Shown: positions 19,610-30,300, numbered from the stretch's first letter. The stretch is DNA of 64,000 nt from Haemophilus parainfluenzae (GCF_900450995.1 NZ_UGHY01000002.1:186001-250000), one strand, 5' to 3'. Numbers and translations are program-made. The notes: generated by a model from the sequence alone, not told the origin.

Positions 19610-21148
19610 TCATTGCGCTAAACTTTGCCAAGGTAAAACTAACATTTCACCAAAAGACACTTGTTCAGATCCGAGTACAATTCCGACCGCACTTTTTAAT
19701 AACTGCAAGATTGGCTCTGCAATATGGATACCCATTACAAACATTAACAACAATAGTATGGCCATTGCCGCCAAAGAGACTTTACTGACTTCGCCTGCTT
19801 CCACATTATCAGGTTGTTTGCCAAGCACTGTTTTTAATAGCATTAAGGCAAGTCCTGCAAGCACGATGGTAAGTAAAATTAAGCATAAAATAACTAACCA
19901 AGTTTTACCCGCTGTAATCCCTGCGACCACAACACTAAATTCACTCACAAATACGTTAAATGGAGGGATACCGCCCAATGCCAACGCACCACCTGCGAAA
20001 AGCACCGCACTCACTGGTGCAACACGCCATAATCCACGTACTTGATTCATATCACGGGTTTTATATTTCAATAGAATATTACCCGATGCACAGAATAATA
20101 AGGTTTTCGCAAGGCTGTGGTTGATGGTGTGAAGTAAACCTGCAAATACCCCAATTGGGCCACCAAGACCGAAAGCAAAGCTGATTAAGCCCATATTTTC
20201 GATACTTGAGTAAGCAAGCATACGTTTAATATCAAATTGCACGATGATAAATAACGCCGCCACAAGCACTGAAAGTAAACCAAAGATCAACATTAAAGTT
20301 TGTGGAAACTCTGCGCCAACCGCTTTTGAAACTAATGTGTAGTAACGCAATACCACAAGCATTGCACAGTTTAATAACACCGCGGATAAAATTGCACTCA
20401 CAGGGCTTGGTGCTTCACTGTGTGCGTCTGATAACCAAGTATGCATTGGAAATAGACCGCACTTCGTGCCGAAACCAATCAATACGAAAGCGAATGCGAT
20501 ATACATCAACATTGGGTTTAAACCAGTAGCTTGTTGATTTACGACTGACCAGAAAATCGCTTGGCTTGGTTCGGCAAGCACGCCATTTGCATTCGCAAAG
20601 GTTAAAAGTGTGCCGTATAAACCGAAAGCGACGCCCACAGAACAGATGATGATGTATTTCCACGCAGCTTCAAGGGATGTTTTTTGTTTGTAAGTACCGA
20701 CCAAAAACGCAGAGCTTAATGTTGTCGCTTCAATTGCAACCCACATTAAAATTAAGTTATTGGTGATAACTGACACAATCATCGTAAAGAAGAATAAGTG
20801 TAAGAAACCGTGGTAATGAGCATAGGTTTTAAAATCAATATGCCCTTCTTCCAATTCTGTATTCATATAACCGATGGAATACACACCAGCAAGTGAACCC
20901 ACGACAGCAATTAAGCCTAAGAAAATAGCAGAAAGACTATCAACATACACCCAGTTGTTAAATGCACTGATACTGCCTTTTTCCAACACGCCAGAAATGA
21001 CCTGTACGGAAAAGAACAACATCAAAATTAACCCAGTAATATGGAATGCGGTACAAACTGTCCGATTTTTTGTTCCGCGTAGTGCAAAGCTTTCAAAAGC
21101 GATGACTAAAGGTGCGACTAATAACGCAATTATCCATTGTTCATACAT
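19610..21148 (-). CDS. hyfF: Hydrogenase-4 membrane subunit HyfF (NuoL/M/N-like)
   Basis: This is a proton-pump-like antiporter subunit of 512 aa. The complex I signature residues are in the segments WVAIEATTLSSAFLVG (Glu of TM5), GTKCGLFPMHTWLSDAHSEA (Lys and His of TM7-8) and QFDIKRMLAYSSIENMG. HyfF is one of the subunits that distinguish hydrogenase-4 from hydrogenase-3. It sits between hyfE (4-bp gap) and hyfG. Confidence 0.94.
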   Translation of the reverse strand: MYEQWIIALLVAPLVIAFESFALRGTKNRTVCTAFHITGLILMLFFSVQVISGVLEKGSISAFNNWVYVDSLSAIFLGLIAVVGSLAGVYSIGYMNTELEEGHIDFKTYAHYHGFLHLFFFTMIVSVITNNLILMWVAIEATTLSSAFLVGTYKQKTSLEAAWKYIIICSVGVAFGLYGTLLTFANANGVLAEPSQAIFWSVVNQQATGLNPMLMYIAFAFVLIGFGTKCGLFPMHTWLSDAHSEAPSPVSAILSAVLLNCAMLVVLRYYTLVSKAVGAEFPQTLMLIFGLLSVLVAALFIIVQFDIKRMLAYSSIENMGLISFAFGLGGPIGVFAGLLHTINHSLAKTLLFCASGNILLKYKTRDMNQVRGLWRVAPVSAVLFAGGALALGGIPPFNVFVSEFSVVVAGITAGKTWLVILCLILLTIVLAGLALMLLKTVLGKQPDNVEAGEVSKVSLAAMAILLLLMFVMGIHIAEPILQLLKSAVGIVLGSEQVSFGEMLVLPWQSLAQ

Positions 21149-21152
21149 AGCG

Positions 21153-21791
21153 TTACCCCTTCAAACTCATAAGTTGTTTAGCATCAACAGTGTTGAAAGT
21201 GCGGTAAATTTTATTCACCAACACAACCATAATGATGACCGCAAAAATCGCATCGGTGGCAATGCCGATTTCAACTAATTCTGGCGCATTGTTGGCAAGT
21301 AAAGCCAACGTTAAATGCGCACCGTTTTCCATTAAACAATAACCGAAAACTTGTTTCACAATATTGCGTTGGCTCACAATACACACTAAACCTAAAAGGA
21401 AGTGGCTAAGTGATACTGACAACGCTGGTTTTAAATGTTCAACTAACGGTAAGTTCACTGGAATGACAACAAAGTAACATAAGCAAACGATGATAGATGT
21501 GATCGGGATCAACCAAGCGACATTCATTCCTGCAGGAGTTTGACTTTCGTCAATTTTTCGTAAAGAAAAGATTAAAATTCCTGGCACTAATAATACTTTC
21601 GTGATGAATGCACTAATGGACCACATATAAAGTTCGTGAGCTTGCATTTCAAATGCCAAATAAACGAATAACACCACCAATACAAGAGACTGTAAGCCAT
21701 AGCACAACGCGGATTTTTTTGCGGTTTTTGCCATAATGACACAAAGCGATGTAATGATGAGTAAACTCGCTAATACATTGATCATTAACAT
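21153..21791 (-). CDS. hyfE: Hydrogenase-4 membrane subunit HyfE (NuoK/MrpC-like)
   Basis: HyfE is a small membrane subunit of 212 aa made almost entirely of hydrophobic helices. The segment MWSISAFITKVLLVPGILIF and the Glu-bearing helix around YCLMENGAHLTLALL resemble the NuoK-like proton path. I chose the ATG at 21791 because AAGGAGAGAATT precedes it. The frame is open seven codons further upstream but would run into hyfD. HyfE has no counterpart in the hydrogenase-3 (hyc) operon, so it helps to assign this as hydrogenase-4. Confidence 0.92.
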   Translation of the reverse strand: MLMINVLASLLIITSLCVIMAKTAKKSALCYGLQSLVLVVLFVYLAFEMQAHELYMWSISAFITKVLLVPGILIFSLRKIDESQTPAGMNVAWLIPITSIIVCLCYFVVIPVNLPLVEHLKPALSVSLSHFLLGLVCIVSQRNIVKQVFGYCLMENGAHLTLALLANNAPELVEIGIATDAIFAVIIMVVLVNKIYRTFNTVDAKQLMSLKG

Positions 21792-21801
21792 AATTCTCTC
21801 C

Positions 21802-23247
21802 TTAACCCGCAAGGCCTAACCAATAGGCAGCGATAAAGCTAGAACACACAGACATCACCATTAAAATCACTAAAACAAATGTCATAGAGAATGGCAATGG
21901 TTGCGCATTTTGCACGTCTTCAGATGGTTTACCGATAACGCATTGACCAAATTTATAAACCAACCAAACAAATGTTGCCGTAGATTCAATCAACGCAATC
22001 ACCATTAACCAAGTTACCCATGAATATTCTTGTCCAAGGTCGAAACCAGCGGCAAATAATGGGAATTTGCTGAAGAAACCGTTAAACGGTGGCACACCAG
22101 CAATAGCCAATGCGGCAATACCAAATCCTGTACCAACAACAGGCATGGTGCGCATAATCCCTTGTAAACGAGGCATTGAACGTGTACCTGTGGCATAGCT
22201 CAATGAACCTGCAACCAAGAAGAATAAGCTTTTCGCAAAGGCGTGGTTAAAGATATAAGCAATCGCTGCAACAAAAGCTAATTTAGAACCTAATGCTGCA
22301 AGAGAAAGCCCGATGAAAATGTAAGAAAGTTGAGTGATAGTTGAATACGCAAGTAAGCGTTTTAAATCTGCTTGTGGCAAGTACATTAAGAAACCATAAA
22401 TCAATGTAATCATTGCCATCACAATCCCTACTTCACCCACAATGTGAGGAATTTCACCAGCAGACATCACGGAACGAGCGAAAATATAGACACCTACTTT
22501 TACCATTGATGCCGCGTGCAAATACGCACTGACTGGTGTTGGTGCTTCCATCGCATTTGGTAACCAAATTTGCATTGGAAGTTGTGCTGATTTACCCCAT
22601 GCAGCAAACATCACACCAAACAACACGATAGTTTTCGCTTCTGGCGCAAGATGTTCTAACGCTGTGATAGAGAATGTGCCGGATTGGCTAAATAAATAAG
22701 CCGCGGCAAGATATAAACCTAATGAACCGACATGAGTAATAATCAACGCTTTCATCGCAGCCGCCATTGCTTTTTGGCTTTGATAATAGCTGATTAATGC
22801 CCAAGAACATCCCCCAGTGATTTCAAAGAAAAGCAACTGACCCGCTAAAGTTGATGAATACACCAAGCCTGCCATTGCACCGATGAAAATCAATAAGAAA
22901 GCATAAAAACGAGGTAATCCATTATGCGGATGTTCACGGTTTTTATCGGTTAAATAACCACAAGAATATAAGCAAATTAAGAAACCTAAACCCACAACGG
23001 CAAAGGCAATTAATGTACTCACTGCATCTAAGGTCACGCCGAAGATTGCTGTATCACCAAATTTAACTAAATCATAGGTGACAGATTGTGCGCCATTTGC
23101 ATACCACTGTGCTGCCACAGCAAGTGTGCCAAGGGTAGCAAGTGCGGCAAAAATTGTGGCGATTTTTGGGAAAGATTGTTTGTTCAACCCCACAATAAAC
23201 GCACCGACAAACGGCAAAATGATTGTAATTAGTGCTAAACGTTCCAT
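21802..23247 (-). CDS. hyfD: Hydrogenase-4 membrane subunit HyfD (NuoM/N-like)
   Basis: HyfD is the second of three antiporter-like subunits in the operon, 481 aa, close to the E. coli HyfD length. It has LLFFEITGGCSWALI (TM5 Glu region), WGKSAQLPMQIWLPNAMEAP (TM7 Lys and following helix) and QADLKRLLAYSTITQLSYI. Nine- and ten-base gaps separate it from hyfC and hyfE. It is expected to be an integral inner-membrane protein coupling hydrogen production to ion movement. Confidence 0.94.
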   Translation of the reverse strand: MERLALITIILPFVGAFIVGLNKQSFPKIATIFAALATLGTLAVAAQWYANGAQSVTYDLVKFGDTAIFGVTLDAVSTLIAFAVVGLGFLICLYSCGYLTDKNREHPHNGLPRFYAFLLIFIGAMAGLVYSSTLAGQLLFFEITGGCSWALISYYQSQKAMAAAMKALIITHVGSLGLYLAAAYLFSQSGTFSITALEHLAPEAKTIVLFGVMFAAWGKSAQLPMQIWLPNAMEAPTPVSAYLHAASMVKVGVYIFARSVMSAGEIPHIVGEVGIVMAMITLIYGFLMYLPQADLKRLLAYSTITQLSYIFIGLSLAALGSKLAFVAAIAYIFNHAFAKSLFFLVAGSLSYATGTRSMPRLQGIMRTMPVVGTGFGIAALAIAGVPPFNGFFSKFPLFAAGFDLGQEYSWVTWLMVIALIESTATFVWLVYKFGQCVIGKPSEDVQNAQPLPFSMTFVLVILMVMSVCSSFIAAYWLGLAG

Positions 23248-23256
23248 ATTTCCTCC

Positions 23257-24219
23257 TTACAATCCTGTGAAGTAAAACACAAACGCCAACACTGAAATGC
23301 CGAAACCGACCACAGTTAAACGTCCTGTTAGCATAAAGCGGGTACGCGCCAATGTGTTTTCAAACACACATGCGGCAATAAATACCACGAGCAATTTCAC
23401 AAAGAAAGAAATGATGCCTAAAATGACCGCACTTACCGTGAACTCTTGTGCTGCACCAAATGGGAAAAGCGTGCTCACAAAGATAGAGGCAACCACCATT
23501 GATTTTAAACTCAAACCAACTTTCAATAAGGCGAAAGACGGGCCTGAATATTCAGTAAGTGGGCCTTCTTGAAGTTCTTGTTCTGCTTCAGCCAAGTCAA
23601 ATGGAATTTTGCCCATTTCAATAAAGATCGCAAAAGCGGCGGCAACTAAGGCAATCACCGTTGCTACAGGATATTGCCAAGGTTGGCTAGAAAGTGCGGT
23701 GCTAATAACTGCAAAATTCGTAGAACCTGCAATTAAAGCAATCACAATGAATGCCAACATTAAGATTGGTTCAACAAGTACGCCTAATGTCACTTCACGG
23801 CTTGCACCTAAACTTGAGAACGTACTGTTAGAATCCAAACCCGCAATTGAGAAAAAAAAGCGGAACAATGCGAACAAATAAATAACGGTGATTAAATCAC
23901 TGCCTGCTCCAAACGGTGAATGATGAGTAAACATGGGTAAACTCATCGCAACCACCATAACTGTGCTAATTAACACATAAGGCATAACACGAGATACCCA
24001 GCCCGCATTATCTGGCCAAATATTTTGGCGCGTCATTAATTTAGCAATGTCGCGATAATCTTGTAACAAGCCCGGGCCACGACGAGATTGAATACGAGCC
24101 CGAATCATCCGTGAAATGCCTGAAAAGAGCGGTGCTAAAGCGAGAAGAATTAACGCTTGCACAATGGCTAAAAGGAACATTCCAGCGGAAGTGGAAATTT
24201 CTGAAGGTAATGAAATCAT
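23257..24219 (-). CDS. hyfC: Hydrogenase-4 membrane subunit HyfC (NuoH/HycD-like)
   Basis: This is the membrane anchor linking the hydrogenase module to the antiporter subunits, homologous to NuoH. At 320 aa it has RMIRARIQSRRGPGLLQDY near the N-terminus, the GPGL loop typical of NuoH/HycD. It also has FIEMGKIPFDLAEAEQEL, the acidic loop at the quinone-site equivalent. It lies 9 bp from hyfB and hyfD. Confidence 0.95.
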   Translation of the reverse strand: MISLPSEISTSAGMFLLAIVQALILLALAPLFSGISRMIRARIQSRRGPGLLQDYRDIAKLMTRQNIWPDNAGWVSRVMPYVLISTVMVVAMSLPMFTHHSPFGAGSDLITVIYLFALFRFFFSIAGLDSNSTFSSLGASREVTLGVLVEPILMLAFIVIALIAGSTNFAVISTALSSQPWQYPVATVIALVAAAFAIFIEMGKIPFDLAEAEQELQEGPLTEYSGPSFALLKVGLSLKSMVVASIFVSTLFPFGAAQEFTVSAVILGIISFFVKLLVVFIAACVFENTLARTRFMLTGRLTVVGFGISVLAFVFYFTGL

Positions 24220-24228
24220 AATTTCCTC

Positions 24229-26250
24229 CTACATCAACGCAATGGAAAGTAATAACACAACCAAGGCAATCACGAAGTACACGCAATAAACGCGGAAGTC
24301 GCCTTGTTGTAGCCATTGAATTTTACGACCTAGCCACGGGATAAAATGCGCAATCGGCATTGTTACTTTTTCTTCCCAGAATGGTTCTGTTTTGGTCGCA
24401 CCTGAAATTAATGCATTGATACCTTTTGCACCAGCAGGCGCAGGATCAAGCACTTGACGCAAGGTATAAAGTGGCTTGAAGATAATTCGAAGCGGACGAG
24501 TAAAACTACCCGCAGATGCTGCCATATCCATTTCGTAAGCATAACCACAAGCCCAAGGATTGCCTTTTGCACGATCTGCCATACGATTGCCTTTGGTATA
24601 AGCGTAATACATAAACGGCAACACAAAGAATGCAATCAACATAATGCTCACCATTGGTGTAGAAAGCACCGTATTCGGTGTATTGCTTGCTACCACTACG
24701 CCATTTTCCGCTAAATTAAGCACTTCATTATGAGAAAGTGCGGTTGCAATATTGGCAATAATTGGTGTCACGACAGAAGCGCCCACGCCTAAAAGTACGC
24801 AGAATAATGCCAAGATTGCCATTGCAATCACCATTGGTTTTGGCACTTCGCGTGCATGTGCTGCTTTTTCGCTGCGTGGTGCACCGCCAAAGCTAATACC
24901 ATACACTTTCACGAAACAAAGTGCGGCAAGCGCACCAGTTAAGGCAAGCATAATGATTGCAACAGGGCCTGAAATGCGTAATACCACATTATTGTGTTGG
25001 CTTAGGCTGAATAAAGATTGATAAGTAAACCATTCACTCACAAAACCGTTAAACGGAGGTAATGCAGAAATTGCCATGGTACCAATTAAGAAACAGAAAG
25101 CAGTAAATGGCATTAACTTGCCAAGTCCGCCCATCAAATCCATATCTTTTGAATGTAAACGGTACATTACAGAACCCGCACCCAAGAACAATAAGCCTTT
25201 GAATACTGCATGGTTAAGTAAGTGATATAAACCACCAAGTAAACCGACAATAGCAAGTACAGGATTATGGATTGCCATACCAATCATACCGACACCCACA
25301 CCCATCATAATAATACCGATGTTTTCTACGGTGTGATACGCCAAAAGTTTTTTGATGTCATGTTCAGCTAAGGCATAAAGTACGCCAAGCACAGAAGAAA
25401 CTGCGCCAAAAGCAAGCACAATCACACCAAACCACATATTGTGTGCGCCAAGTAGATCAATACCAACTTTGATGATCCCGAAGATACCGATTTTAACCAT
25501 CACACCAGACATCATCGCTGATGCATGAGAAGGTGCAGCCGGGTGAGCTTTCGGTAACCAGCTATGTAATGGAATCATCCCTGCTTTTGCGCCAAAACCA
25601 AGAAATGCCAAAATAAATACCGTAAAGGCTAAAGGCATTGAAAGCTCGGTGTGGCGGAAGGCTTCAAATTCAAAGCTACCTGCGTAGCAGTAGAAAATAA
25701 AGAAAGCGATCATAATCAACACTGAACCAGCATGAGCAATGAAGAAATACAACAAGCCCGCATTGGTTGCGTTGTCATCTTGTTCGGTAAGGACTAAGAA
25801 ATAAGATGCCAAAGACATCATTTCAAAGAATACAAGGAAGTAGAACGCATTATCGCTGGTGACTAACGCAACCATGGAAGCGATAAATAAATTCATAAAG
25901 AAGCCCATAGAACCTGCGCCTTTACCAATGTATTCTTTCACATAGGAAAAGGAATAAAGAGCGGTGATAATAACCATTAAAGAAATGACACACACCATAA
26001 ACGCAGCTAATCCGTCAATGCGGATTGAAAATTGGGCGAAGTCGAAAGGGGTTGAAAACACATCAACGACCGTATCGTTGCTGATAAGCACGGGAATGCA
26101 GGCAACAATGCCTAACAAGCCACCAAGTACACCGGTCACGCCGGATATATTGATTGAAAGTTGTTCATTTCGTCTCACTGCGAGCGAAATAAACGCACCT
26201 ACGACATAAATCAACAAGGACGTGATGAGCAAACTGATTGAAGAACTCAT
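24229..26250 (-). CDS. hyfB: Hydrogenase-4 membrane subunit HyfB (NuoL/HycC-like)
   Basis: HyfB is the largest antiporter-like subunit, 673 aa. It shows FEMMSLASYFLVL (TM5 Glu), FGAKAGMIPLHSWLPKAHPA (TM7-8 Lys and His) and EHDIKKLLAYHTVENIGI. A C-terminal extension with ARVVIFKPLYTL-like helices is as in HycC. I start it at the ATG at 26250, which has GGAGTG upstream; the frame runs 11 codons further without a ribosome site. A 21-residue scrap of a second, slightly different hyfB is found in the relic at 37142-37210. Confidence 0.94.
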   Translation of the reverse strand: MSSSISLLITSLLIYVVGAFISLAVRRNEQLSINISGVTGVLGGLLGIVACIPVLISNDTVVDVFSTPFDFAQFSIRIDGLAAFMVCVISLMVIITALYSFSYVKEYIGKGAGSMGFFMNLFIASMVALVTSDNAFYFLVFFEMMSLASYFLVLTEQDDNATNAGLLYFFIAHAGSVLIMIAFFIFYCYAGSFEFEAFRHTELSMPLAFTVFILAFLGFGAKAGMIPLHSWLPKAHPAAPSHASAMMSGVMVKIGIFGIIKVGIDLLGAHNMWFGVIVLAFGAVSSVLGVLYALAEHDIKKLLAYHTVENIGIIMMGVGVGMIGMAIHNPVLAIVGLLGGLYHLLNHAVFKGLLFLGAGSVMYRLHSKDMDLMGGLGKLMPFTAFCFLIGTMAISALPPFNGFVSEWFTYQSLFSLSQHNNVVLRISGPVAIIMLALTGALAALCFVKVYGISFGGAPRSEKAAHAREVPKPMVIAMAILALFCVLLGVGASVVTPIIANIATALSHNEVLNLAENGVVVASNTPNTVLSTPMVSIMLIAFFVLPFMYYAYTKGNRMADRAKGNPWACGYAYEMDMAASAGSFTRPLRIIFKPLYTLRQVLDPAPAGAKGINALISGATKTEPFWEEKVTMPIAHFIPWLGRKIQWLQQGDFRVYCVYFVIALVVLLLSIALM

Positions 26251-26286
26251 AATATCACTCCATTGATTACAAGTTAAACACACTAA

Positions 26287-26886
26287 TTATCTTGGGATAG
26301 CTGGCGAAGAAATCATTGCCATTTCACGTTTTCTTTCGTTAGCCTGTTTGATACTCTCATCACTGATAATAAATAACGTTTTAGTTGGACAGGTTTGTAC
26401 ACAAGCCGGACCATCTTCGCGGAAATAGCAAAGGTCGCATTTCACAGCAATAGCTTTCACACCAGGTTGCCATGCCAGCATATTGTGTAAATCTGTATTG
26501 TCTGGTGCAGTACGAATATCTCGTTTTACCGCATCAGTGAAGGAGAATCCTTCATAATAGGTTGGTGCGTCAATCGGTGCAGAACCATGTTGGGTAATCG
26601 CACCAAATGGGCAAGCAATACCACAAAGTTTACAGCCAATACACAAACCTTCGTTTAATTGAATAGTGTCATTTTCGTGCTTAATTGCATGCACAGGACA
26701 TACCGTAGCACAAGGTGAATCATCACAATGACGACATAAGATCGGCACAGTAATATCGTCGTTACGCATTACTTGTAACCGCGGAAAGGATTGTAATCCA
26801 AAAGCTTTGTGTACTTCGCTGCAAGCAGCCATACAGGTATTGCATCCAATGCAATCTTTCGGATCACCTATAACAAAACGGTTCAT
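26287..26886 (-). CDS. hyfA: Hydrogenase-4 electron-transfer subunit HyfA (HycB/HydN-like)
   Basis: HyfA is a polyferredoxin of 199 aa that connects formate dehydrogenase H to the hydrogenase. It has four 4Fe-4S motifs: CIGCNTCMAAC (Cys12-22), CRHCDDSPCATVCP, CIGCKLCGIACP and CDLCYFREDGPACVQTCP. I start it at MNRFVIGD (26886), which has a GGGGGAAAA ribosome site; the upstream extension is not family-like. It is the promoter-proximal gene of the operon. A second, about 85% identical copy of its first 31 codons lies at 37216-37308. Confidence 0.95.
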   Translation of the reverse strand: MNRFVIGDPKDCIGCNTCMAACSEVHKAFGLQSFPRLQVMRNDDITVPILCRHCDDSPCATVCPVHAIKHENDTIQLNEGLCIGCKLCGIACPFGAITQHGSAPIDAPTYYEGFSFTDAVKRDIRTAPDNTDLHNMLAWQPGVKAIAVKCDLCYFREDGPACVQTCPTKTLFIISDESIKQANERKREMAMISSPAIPR

Positions 26887-26976
26887 ATTTTCCCCCAAAG
26901 TATGTATAGATAGAAACAGAAAGTAGGTGGAAGGCATTACGCCAATACATCACAATAACCACTCTGGAAATAAGGA

Positions 26977-26992
26977 TACTCCTTCAGAGTTA
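26977..26992. promoter_or_regulatory. NarP/NarL-like 7-2-7 site upstream of hyfA
   Basis: TACTCCT-TC-AGAGTTA matches the 7-2-7 consensus TACYYMT-N2-AKRRGTA at 13 of 14 defined positions. H. influenzae has NarQ-NarP as its nitrate/nitrite system. A site about 43 bp downstream of the FNR-like site could overlap the start of transcription and let nitrate shut the operon off. This is inference from sequence only. Confidence 0.5.
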
Positions 26993-27020
26993 CCCAGACT
27001 AGAGTAAAACGATTGTTTTA

Positions 27021-27034
27021 TTGACTGAGATCAT
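27021..27034. promoter_or_regulatory. FNR-like site upstream of hyfA
   Basis: TTGACTGAGATCAT matches the FNR consensus TTGAT-N4-ATCAA with two mismatches. The relic hyfA promoter at 37410-37423 has a better version at an equivalent place, which supports function. The operon has no FhlA/HyfR-type activator in this window, so anaerobic FNR control is the simplest model. Confidence 0.55.
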
Positions 27035-27292
27035 AAATTTTTTTATTTTTATCAAAGGGAAAATTTCGTATTGAGATTGACTCTCAATTCAATTTGTTGA
27101 AATTGTAAGCAATTGAAACTATTAAACTAATTATTGAAAAACAATTGCTAATGCAATGTTAAAATCCTGTTGGCATTTTCTCATTTAACACAAAAGTGCG
27201 GTAGATTTCCCGCAAGTTTTGGAGACTGCGTTGAAGTAGATTTTCATCATAAAAATTCTCTCTTCTAAATGAGAATAAATAAAAAAGACATA

Positions 27293-27321
27293 AAAAAACA
27301 CCGCAAAGTGCGGTGTTTTTT
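27293..27321. terminator. Terminator of the TAA1 gene containing a USS
   Basis: ACACCGCA-AAG-TGCGGTGT forms a perfect 8-bp stem flanked by an A run on the left and a T run on the right. The loop and right arm include AAGTGCGGT. It sits 25-30 bp after the TAA1 stop. Confidence 0.85.
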
Positions 27322-27345
27322 CATTATGTTTTCGCTATCAGCTGA

Positions 27346-30300
27346 TTACCATTGGTAACCTACGCCAGCTGCAACGCCAGTTTTACCTTGGCTATTTGCT
27401 GTACCAGATAAACGGATAATAATCTTACCGTTATCAGAGATACGAGACATACCTACTGCAAGACCATTTTGACCCTGATAGTTACCAGCTGCAATACCAA
27501 CTAAGCTCTTACCTGGTGTATAAGCTTGCGGAATATTCGCAGCGGCTAATGCACTTGCAGTACCTGCATCGGCATGTTTACCAACTTTATTGATCTTGTT
27601 GTTCAAGTTTGAAGCAACTGCATGTAACTGGCTACCATTTATAGCATCTTTAGAAGTTGCTGAAATTTCACCTGGAGCCACACCTGTAATTTTAGTAGGT
27701 GTTTTACCATCTGGACCACTTACGTTGATATTTCCAGCCTTATTAGTGATCTTAGGCCCTTTATCACCAAACTGAACACTGTCAAAGGTTACATTAGAAG
27801 CAGTTGCGTAAGTCACTTTACCGTTAGACTCTTGTTTCACGGTCATATTTTTACCTGCAACCATTTCAACTTTTTTACCTGGATTGATCATTTCTGGTGT
27901 ACCTGAAATTTTCTCTCCACCATTTGCTGAAGTGGTTAATGTAAAGCCTGACTTGTTAATTGCATTTGCTACATCTTGTGCAGTCGCCACTTTATTTGCA
28001 ACATTTGCAATATTATTTGCCGCATCTGCAACTGCTTTTTTAGCAGCATCAATAACTGCAGCTGGTGCCGTTGGTGGCAAGCTATTTAATGCATTTGTCG
28101 CATCTTCTAACGCTTTAGTCATTTCAGGCGTTACTGGACCTTGAACGCTACCATCATCATTATTGGTAATCTTACCAGTATCAATGTCAAACTTCACATT
28201 ACTTGTTATGCCGTTTGGCGTGGTTTCTACCACAGCCTTGGTACCTTTGCCATCTACAAAGTTAACAGTGTCATAAGGTTTTACGAAATCTTTCGCTTCA
28301 CCATTATTTTGTAAATTCCAACCCGTATTCAACACATCTGATACTGTTGCCGCATTGTTACCAGCAAATTTAGGATTAGCTTTTCCATCTGCCGTTTTAG
28401 GATTCAACAATTCAGCTGCTTCAGCTGCCGTTATCGGCGCAGACTTGTTGTCTTTACCTGCAATCGGATTGCCAGCAGCATCTTTGGCATTCTTATCTGC
28501 GTCATTTACAGACGGAAGATTAGATTTCACATTACCTAATGTCGTTGGTGCACCAATTTCATTAGGTGCAGCAGCAGGATTAACCATATTAGTAGTTAAG
28601 TCTGCAGGCTTCACTTCTGTTGCAGTCGGATTGCCTTTGTCGTCCACGGTAAAGTATTTGTCGCCCACTTTAGTTACCGGCGTACCGTTCTTGTCTGTAT
28701 ATTGGACAGGCAAACCGGTCACATCGACTTTTACCGTCGTTGTGGTTACTTTATTGCCGTCTTTATCAACAGACTCTTTCGTCGCCAACTTAACTTTCGT
28801 GTTGTTGCCGTCTGCAAAACGAAGTTCGTCGTCAGGGTTGACTTTCTCATCTTCGTCTTTGAAGTCTGCCGCAGATAGAGCATCTTTCTGTTTGCCAACC
28901 ACAAAGCCTGATTTTTGAATCGCAGCAGCTACCTTATTACCTGTTACGTAACCGTCACCCGCATTGGTCGGGGTCGTACCCGCATCAGGAGTTACTGGGG
29001 TTACATTGGCTTTTGGTTCGCCGGTTTTCGGATCAATATCTGCCGTATTGTAATATTGGTCACCTACTTTGGTTACCGGAGTATCCGTTCCATTGACTTT
29101 AGCAGTAAATTGATTCGGTTTGATTACCTCGCCATCTTTAACGCTAATCGTGATTTCACGGACGCCATCAGTTGTTGTAGTACCTTTGACGGAAATACCA
29201 GGACCGCCTTTGAAATCCACTTGGTTGGCGTTCTTCACAACATCGGTATAGCCGTTGCCGTCTTTAGTTGATACTACCCAACCCATGTTTTGCAGGTCGC
29301 CTACGGTTGCAGCAGCGTTTTTATTCACCGGTGCATCTTTGGTACCTACTAAGTCAACCAGGTTAGGACGCGCATCACCCGTTGTCGGCGTACCGTTCGG
29401 ATTGGTATCCACTGGTTTCACGTTCAGAGTAGAGCCCACACCCGTAATCTGGGTCGGTTTGCCGTCTGAAGAAGAGACATTCAGCGCAGTCGTCGGTTGG
29501 TCTTCCGCTTTATTGCCGTTATTCGTTGCAGGTTTGGCTTTCTCAGCCTTCATCGCAACTGGTGCCAGCTTGGTCACTTTACCTTCTTCAATTGGCTGAC
29601 CTTTAGAATCAGTGTAAGTACCGTCTGCATTTTTGGTTACAGGCTTACCGTCTGCATCGACATAAGTATTGTCACCCACATTAACAGTATTGAATGACAC
29701 ATCATCTTTGGTCGAATAGGTCACTTTACCGTTCGCTTCTTGTTTCACGGTTAAGTTTTTACCTGCCACCATTTCAACGGCTTTGCCCGGGTTGATCACT
29801 TCGTCACCGGTAGATGCAGCATCTTTTTCACCGCCTTCAACGTTAGAAGTCTTCAGCGTAAAGCCGGATGCGTTAATCATATCCGCAACATTTTGGGCGG
29901 TTGCCACTTTGTTCAACGGAGCTGCCGCATCTTGGGCATCTTTCAATGCTTTTTGCGCTTCTGCTTTCTTGTCTTCAGTCGCATCCGCAGGCAAATCTTT
30001 CACAGCCTGTTCAGCTTTCTTCAGATCATCTGCAAGTTTCTTCGCGTTCTCTGCTGTCGTTGGACCATTTACCGAACCATTTGTATTGCTGGTAATCTCA
30101 CCCGTGTCCACATCAAACTTCACGGTGCTGCTGGCCGCATCGTCTGCAGTTTCCACTACAGCAACGGTACCTTTGCCGTTGATGAAGTTCACGGTGTCAT
30201 ACGGTTTCACAAAGTCGCGGGCTTCGCCGTTGTTTTGCAGGTTCCAACCCGCATTCAATACGTCGGAAACGGTTGCCGCATTGTTACCGGCTTTATTGAC

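Larger units (their letters stand above)
26887..27297. other. Regulatory spacer between hyfA and the TAA1 gene
   Basis: About 410 bp without a gene. It holds the hyf promoter elements listed separately, a block at 26955-26987 that is conserved in the relic promoter (AATAACCACTCTG and GATACTCCT), one USS near 27195, and then AT-rich DNA up to the TAA1 terminator. The last 200 bp show nothing I can name. Confidence 0.6.
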
